Origin: Pelolinea sp.
GTDB lineage: Bacteria; Chloroflexota; Anaerolineae; Anaerolineales; Anaerolineaceae
Assembly: GCA_012797975.1 (NCBI GenBank)
Contig: JAAZOD010000007.1
Coordinates: 56,702-120,701 of the forward strand
Direction of reading: 5' to 3'
Length of the DNA stretch: 64,000 nt
Shown: piece by piece, positions 60,510 to 64,000 of the stretch
How the letters are laid out: every line of letters starts with the position of its first letter
How positions within the stretch are numbered: the stretch's first letter is position 1
The notes under the pieces: generated by a model
Seen by the model: only the letters and a program-made list of their open reading frames with translations
Database searches by the model: none
What the model was told of the DNA's origin: nothing
Position numbers and translations under genes: made by a program

Positions 60510-61268
60510 ATGGCGAGCGATCCAACCCCCAAGAAATCCAATCCGCAGATATCCGTTGTCATCCCTGCTTACAATGAACAAAATTGGATTGAACTGACCG
60601 TTCAAACGCTGGTTGCTTTTCTGGCAAAAGAATTTAAAACCTGGGAGATCATCGTTGTGGATGATGGTTCCGGCGACCGTACTCAGGAAATTTGTGAGCA
60701 ATTTTCGCAAAAATTGAAAAACTTTGTATATCTGCGCAATGCGAAAAATACAGGGAAAGGTTTTTCTGTGCGTCGAGGGATGCAAACAGCGAACGGAGAG
60801 ATACGTTTTTTCATGGATGCGGATATGCCTTTCGAGTTGGATGTCTTGAGCAGTATGGTCCATGCTCTGGAAACGGACTGTGATATCACCGTAGGTGCCA
60901 GGGACCTGCCCGGATCTACGCTGATTGGGGTGCCGTTCATCCGTTTTGTAGCGGGCCAGGTTTTTAGCTGGCTGGTGCGTCTTTTTGCTGTGAAAGGCAT
61001 CAGCGATACCCAGTGCGGATTGAAGGGTTTTCGAGCTCCGGCAGCCGAAGCGATCTTTTCACGTACCACCATTAACGATTTTGGAATGGACGTGGAAGTG
61101 CTGTTCATTGCCCAGCATTTAGGGTACCGCATTCAGCGTGTCCCGGTACGCATGACCGGCTTTCGCGGCGATAGCCGCGTGCACTTGCTGAAAGATTCCG
61201 CGAACATGTTCTGGGAATTGCTCTTGATCCGCTGGAAAGCGCTGCGCGGAACCTATCAATTGAAATAG
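60510..61268 (+). CDS. DPM1/ALG5-like polyprenyl-phosphate glycosyltransferase (GT2)
   Basis: The 252-residue GT-A enzyme has the dolichyl-phosphate sugar synthase pattern: ISVVIPAYNEQNWIELTVQT, IIVVDDGSGDRTQEICEQF, NAKNTGKGFSVRRGMQTANG, and the metal site RFFMDADMPFELDVLSSMV near residue 110. GVPFIRFVAGQVFSWLVRLF is a hydrophobic segment and CGLKGFRAPAAEAIFSRTTI is conserved in ALG5-type enzymes. It lacks the C-terminal pair of helices of GtrB. It probably loads a hexose onto undecaprenyl phosphate as a donor for the preceding GT39-like protein. GAGGT precedes the ATG. Confidence 0.9.
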   Translation: MASDPTPKKSNPQISVVIPAYNEQNWIELTVQTLVAFLAKEFKTWEIIVVDDGSGDRTQEICEQFSQKLKNFVYLRNAKNTGKGFSVRRGMQTANGEIRFFMDADMPFELDVLSSMVHALETDCDITVGARDLPGSTLIGVPFIRFVAGQVFSWLVRLFAVKGISDTQCGLKGFRAPAAEAIFSRTTINDFGMDVEVLFIAQHLGYRIQRVPVRMTGFRGDSRVHLLKDSANMFWELLLIRWKALRGTYQLK

Positions 61269-61331
61269 AGTGATTCTTGAAGATCGATTTTGAAGAAATG
61301 ATAAAATCAGTGTTCGCAAAGGACTAATTGC

Positions 61332-62786
61332 ATGAGACCTCGTTTTCGATGCCCGCTTGACCAGCGCAAGACAGAACGGCTTTTTCGAACCGTTTTGATC
61401 CTGGCAAATCTGTTTTTAGCGATCGCTCTGTCAATGTACATAAGCCGTGGTCTTTTCTCGCGCTATTGGGCAGATGATTATTGCTTTGGCACCATTTTTC
61501 ATGAACATGGTCTTTTCGATGGAATGCGCTTTTTCTACCAAAATGTCTCCAACCGTTTTGCTGCATTCTTTCTGGTGGGCTTGAACGAATTGTTCGGAGA
61601 AGCTGCCATCCATTTCCTGCCGGAATTGATGATCATGATCACCGTTCTGATCTATATGCGGGTCTTTCAACTGCTGCTCCAGCTCATCAAGTTTCCCCAA
61701 CCCTGGTATATTCCATTGTTCCTCAGCCAGTTGATGACATACTTTATGCTGTGGTTGGCACCGAATCTTTTTCAAAGCATCTTCTGGCGCTCCGGAATGG
61801 TCAGTTATTATGCCCCCATCCCATGGCTTGGGCTGAGCGCCATTCTTCTTTTTTCGGGTTTGCTGAAAGGGAATACCTGGTTGAGATCGATCGGTTTGGC
61901 TGTGGCGGCTTTCTTTTCGGCAGGGCTTTCCGAAACATTTGCCGCACTGGAAACCGGCATTTGGAGTGTCTTGATGCTGGGCGGTCTTCTTTTTATGACG
62001 AAAAAAGGCCGAAAGCCTTTATTACAAGGAGTTCTTCCTGCATTGCTGGGTTCGCTGCTGGCAATGGCAGTTATGATCATATCTCCCGGCAACAGCATGC
62101 GTCTGGCAACCCTGGAACAGGCCAGCAATCCCTGGCAGGTCATTTTCTTGTCTCTAAAATACGCAGCCAGTTTTTCCTATCATACCTTGTTCGGGCTGCC
62201 GGTTCCTGTTTTGATCCTTTTTACGACCGCTTTAATCCTCGGCTATCATCTCAGCGGACGTGCGCAGTTGTCATTGAGGAATTCTGATTGGCGAAAGATT
62301 TTCGCGGGCAGTCTTTTGGTCGGATATCTTTTGCTGGTCTGTGTGGCGGCTCCCACTGCGTACGGAATGCTGGCATACCCCGAAGAGCGTGCCTGGATGT
62401 TGGGACGGTTCGTGACGGTCTTTACCCTTATTATTTCCGGTTTCAGCGTAGGTGTTCTCAGCCATGCTTGGATGGATCGCATCGTGGATACCTGCTGGAT
62501 GTCCATCATTATCCTGCTGTTGCTGAGCGTGTATCCGCTCAAAGGAGCGTGGACGGAATGGCAGCAGCTTCCACAGTGGCAGGTGGTGGCGCAGGCATGG
62601 GATGAACGAAATACTTCGATCCATGTCCAGGCAAAGGCGGGAGAAAAGTTTCTGACTGTGCAGGCATTCGATTCCATCGGGACAGTGGCAGAGCTGACCG
62701 ACGATCCCAATTATTGGGTGAATGTGTGTGCCGCTACCTATTATGGGGTGGATGAAATCATTGCTGTGGAGGGATTCCATGAGTAA
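61332..62786 (+). CDS. Polytopic membrane protein resembling DUF6056
   Basis: The 484-residue protein has about 11 helices. The first loop carries RYWADDYCFGTIFHEHGLFD near residue 40; the D-D-Y-C motif after the first helix is characteristic of DUF6056-type proteins and resembles the acidic loop of GT-C glycosyltransferases. FQSIFWRSGMVSYYAPIPWL and ISPGNSMRLATLEQASNPWQ are further landmarks. A soluble C-terminal tail is short. It may transfer a sugar from a lipid donor, or take part in polymer assembly. AAAGGA precedes the ATG. It overlaps the following GT2 gene by 8 bp, so they are translated together. Confidence 0.7.
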   Translation: MRPRFRCPLDQRKTERLFRTVLILANLFLAIALSMYISRGLFSRYWADDYCFGTIFHEHGLFDGMRFFYQNVSNRFAAFFLVGLNELFGEAAIHFLPELMIMITVLIYMRVFQLLLQLIKFPQPWYIPLFLSQLMTYFMLWLAPNLFQSIFWRSGMVSYYAPIPWLGLSAILLFSGLLKGNTWLRSIGLAVAAFFSAGLSETFAALETGIWSVLMLGGLLFMTKKGRKPLLQGVLPALLGSLLAMAVMIISPGNSMRLATLEQASNPWQVIFLSLKYAASFSYHTLFGLPVPVLILFTTALILGYHLSGRAQLSLRNSDWRKIFAGSLLVGYLLLVCVAAPTAYGMLAYPEERAWMLGRFVTVFTLIISGFSVGVLSHAWMDRIVDTCWMSIIILLLLSVYPLKGAWTEWQQLPQWQVVAQAWDERNTSIHVQAKAGEKFLTVQAFDSIGTVAELTDDPNYWVNVCAATYYGVDEIIAVEGFHE

Positions 62787-63561
62787 TCTTCCGCTGGTTT
62801 CCATTGTCACGCCTTCCTTCAACCAGGTGCAGTATTTGGAGAAGACCATCCGTTCTGTGCTGGAGCAGGATTATCCCAATCTGGAATACTTGATTGTGGA
62901 TGGCGGTTCCATCGATGGCAGTGTGGAAGTGATCAAACGCTACGCTTCTCGCCTTGCCTGGTGGGTTTCAGAAACGGACTGCGGCCAAACCGATGCCATC
63001 AATAAAGGGTTTTCACATGCCGGCGGTCAGATCTATGCCTGGTTGAATTCCGATGATACCTATGAACCCGGTGCCATCCGTGAAGCGGTGGAATTCATGC
63101 AGCACAATCCACAGGCGGTCATGATATATGGTGATGCTCATTACCTGGATGAAAACGATCGGGTGATCGGGGAGTTCCCGGCAGCCCAAACGGATCTCAA
63201 GCGTTTGCGCAGTGGATATGTGCACATCCCGCAGCAGGCATCTTTTTTCACCGCAGCGGGCTGGAAAGCAGTTGCGCCATTGGATCCGACTTTTTATTTC
63301 GCTATGGACTATGATCTGTGGGTGCGATTGGCGCAGCTTGGCCCCATTCTGTACCATCCCCGCGTTTGGGCAAATTTTCGATTGCACCGGGATGCCAAAA
63401 CCATGGCCGCCGATGATCGCTGCTGGCCTGAAATGCTGCGCGTGCATTATCGCGACGGGGGATCGCGGTTCGCGTCGATTGTTTGGAAGTCGTGGGCGAG
63501 AAAGTTGGCCGCCCCGTATATTCGTTGGAAACGGAAAAGATTATTTCAAGAAAAAGGATGA
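62779..63561 (+). CDS. Family 2 glycosyltransferase (near-duplicate of 58045)
   Basis: The 260-residue GT-A enzyme, from ATG 62779, reads PLVSIVTPSFNQVQYLEKTI, YLIVDGGSIDGSVEVIKRYA, VSETDCGQTDAINKGFSHAG and the metal site AWLNSDDTYEPGAIREAV. It closely matches the 58045 protein but is about 57 residues shorter, lacking the C-terminal extension. The acceptor half differs (FYFAMDYDLWVRLAQLGPIL). It overlaps the DUF6056-like gene by 8 bp. Likely a hexosyl or amino-sugar transferase; specificity may differ from the twin because the C-terminal halves have diverged. Confidence 0.88.
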   Translation: MSNLPLVSIVTPSFNQVQYLEKTIRSVLEQDYPNLEYLIVDGGSIDGSVEVIKRYASRLAWWVSETDCGQTDAINKGFSHAGGQIYAWLNSDDTYEPGAIREAVEFMQHNPQAVMIYGDAHYLDENDRVIGEFPAAQTDLKRLRSGYVHIPQQASFFTAAGWKAVAPLDPTFYFAMDYDLWVRLAQLGPILYHPRVWANFRLHRDAKTMAADDRCWPEMLRVHYRDGGSRFASIVWKSWARKLAAPYIRWKRKRLFQEKG

Positions 63562-63566
63562 ATACC

Positions 63567-63896
63567 ATGCGTGATGTAAATTTCTTGAAGGAGCTTATCT
63601 TCAAATTTCGATTGACGGTAATGCTGGTGTTGGATAAACGGGTGGCCATTTATTTGAAGCTGATCCCGCTGGCGGCGGTGGTTTATTTGGTGGTGCCTTT
63701 TGATCTGATGATCGGTCCCATTGACGATGCAGCGGTGATCATGGGTGCCATGCAACTGTTCATTTCACTGTGCCCCAAAGAAGTTGTGGAAGAACGTTCC
63801 CAGGAATTGCACAAGCAGAAAGATTCCACGAAACCTGCAATGGTCAAGATCATCGACAGCGAATTGCCTCAAATAAAAAGTAACCATGAGAGATAA
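63567..63896 (+). CDS. YkvA/DUF1232-family small membrane protein
   Basis: The 109-residue product has the DUF1232 core: IYLKLIPLAAVVYLVVPFDL, then IGPIDDAAVIMGAMQLFISL with the characteristic P-x-D-L-[IM]-x-x-x-x-D-D pattern, giving one or two membrane helices. ATG 63567 is preferred over ATG 63558 because AAGGATG sits at a suitable distance upstream. The family is widespread and poorly understood. It is the last gene of the glycan block and ends just before the probable insertion element, one base before its presumed terminal sequence. Confidence 0.8.
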   Translation: MRDVNFLKELIFKFRLTVMLVLDKRVAIYLKLIPLAAVVYLVVPFDLMIGPIDDAAVIMGAMQLFISLCPKEVVEERSQELHKQKDSTKPAMVKIIDSELPQIKSNHER

Positions 63897-63897
63897 C

Positions 63898-64000
63898 GTT
63901 GACTCAATAAGAATGTTACCATCCGGCACAGAAAAGATGCCGGGAGGAGCCAATGATGAGTCAACGCAGCAAAAGGGAATTATGGGAAACGATCCAACCC
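63898..64000 (+). mobile_element. Probable left end of an insertion element (runs past the window)
   Basis: Immediately after the DUF1232 stop codon the sequence changes to GTTGACTCAATAAGAATGTT and then a GC-rich stretch with GGAGGAG directly before a start codon. The short distance from presumed end to gene start is typical of insertion elements. No right end or target duplication can be seen in this window, so the call depends on the transposase-like N-terminus. Confidence 0.4.
63953..64000 (+). CDS. Putative integrase-core transposase, N-terminal 16 codons (cut by window edge)
   Basis: An open frame starts at ATG 63953 (or ATG 63956) behind GGGAGGAGC and reads MSQRSKRELWETIQP before the edge. 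This resembles the N-terminus of transposases with an integrase (DDE) core that begin with a K/R-x-E-L-x-x-x-I-x-P-R-Y-like helix. Only 16 codons are visible, so catalytic residues cannot be checked. It is the right-hand boundary of the glycan locus as seen here. Confidence 0.4.
   Translation, partial: MMSQRSKRELWETIQP

Overview
The window looks like a chromosomal segment of an Anaerolineae-type Chloroflexota bacterium, or a close relative. GC content is moderate. The gene mix supports this placement: bactofilin, an M32 carboxypeptidase, a DUF2089/SHOCT-like pair, several large GT-C-like membrane proteins and a MacAB-like exporter. The placement is inferred from gene content only; no rRNA or tRNA gene was seen.

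Layout. (1) Positions 1-9957, all on the minus strand: a run of nine genes with short spacings or overlaps (one 153-bp gap). It mixes surface-glycan genes (SDR epimerase, two large polytopic membrane proteins, an LPG-synthase-TM/flippase-like protein, a NeuD-like acyltransferase, a DegT-type sugar aminotransferase cut by the left edge) with housekeeping genes (3-methyladenine glycosylase, prolyl-tRNA synthetase) and a bactofilin. (2) 10084-24856, mostly housekeeping: L,D-transpeptidase, M32 carboxypeptidase, 2-hydroxyacid dehydrogenase, a MacA/ATPase/permease operon, FmdB-type zinc ribbon, guanylate kinase, MFS exporter, three small regulatory or unknown proteins, SixA-like phosphatase, S9 peptidase and a class V aminotransferase. 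(3) 25182-29432: a second copy of the 670-residue membrane protein family, a methyltransferase and a methyltransferase-GT2 fusion. (4) 29519-41538: a glycan operon. It starts with a near-consensus sigma-70 promoter (TTGACG, 17 bp, TATAAT) and a MarR-type EPS regulator. It continues with GDP-fucose synthase-like, Wzm/Wzt ABC exporter, KpsC/S-like transferase, methyltransferase, PseB-like dehydratase, RmlD-like reductase, NeuB-type synthase with SAF domain, GT4, SpsF-type cytidylyltransferase and a GT-A-like protein, and ends in a perfect 14-bp-stem terminator. (5) 41564-43462: a lone peptide-binding-type lipoprotein on the opposite strand. (6) 43551-63896: a second plus-strand glycan block with many 4-bp or similar overlaps. 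It has GT2 twins around a GT-B protein, Gfo/Idh oxidoreductase, SDRs, a cytidylyltransferase fused to a KdsC-type HAD phosphatase, a radical SAM protein, a short NeuB, another GT-B, a second NeuA-like enzyme, a 2-hydroxyacid dehydrogenase, a DUF115/GT42-like protein, GT2s, a GT39-like protein with a DPM1-like partner, and a DUF6056-like membrane protein. (7) 63897-64000: what looks like the left end of an insertion element with the first codons of its transposase.

How it fits together. The right half reads as an ABC-exporter-dependent surface polysaccharide or glycoconjugate locus with two distinct nonulosonic-acid (sialic-acid-like) modules. One is PseB / NeuB+SAF / SpsF. The other is short NeuB / cytidylyltransferase-HAD fusion / NeuA-like. 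A DUF115/GT42-related protein is a candidate transferase for the activated sugar. Precursor enzymes such as NeuC, PseC, PseG and PseH are not in the window. The most unusual items are the cytidylyltransferase-HAD fusion with intact phosphatase motifs, the DUF115 protein, and the regulator with an extra C-terminal domain behind a very short leader.
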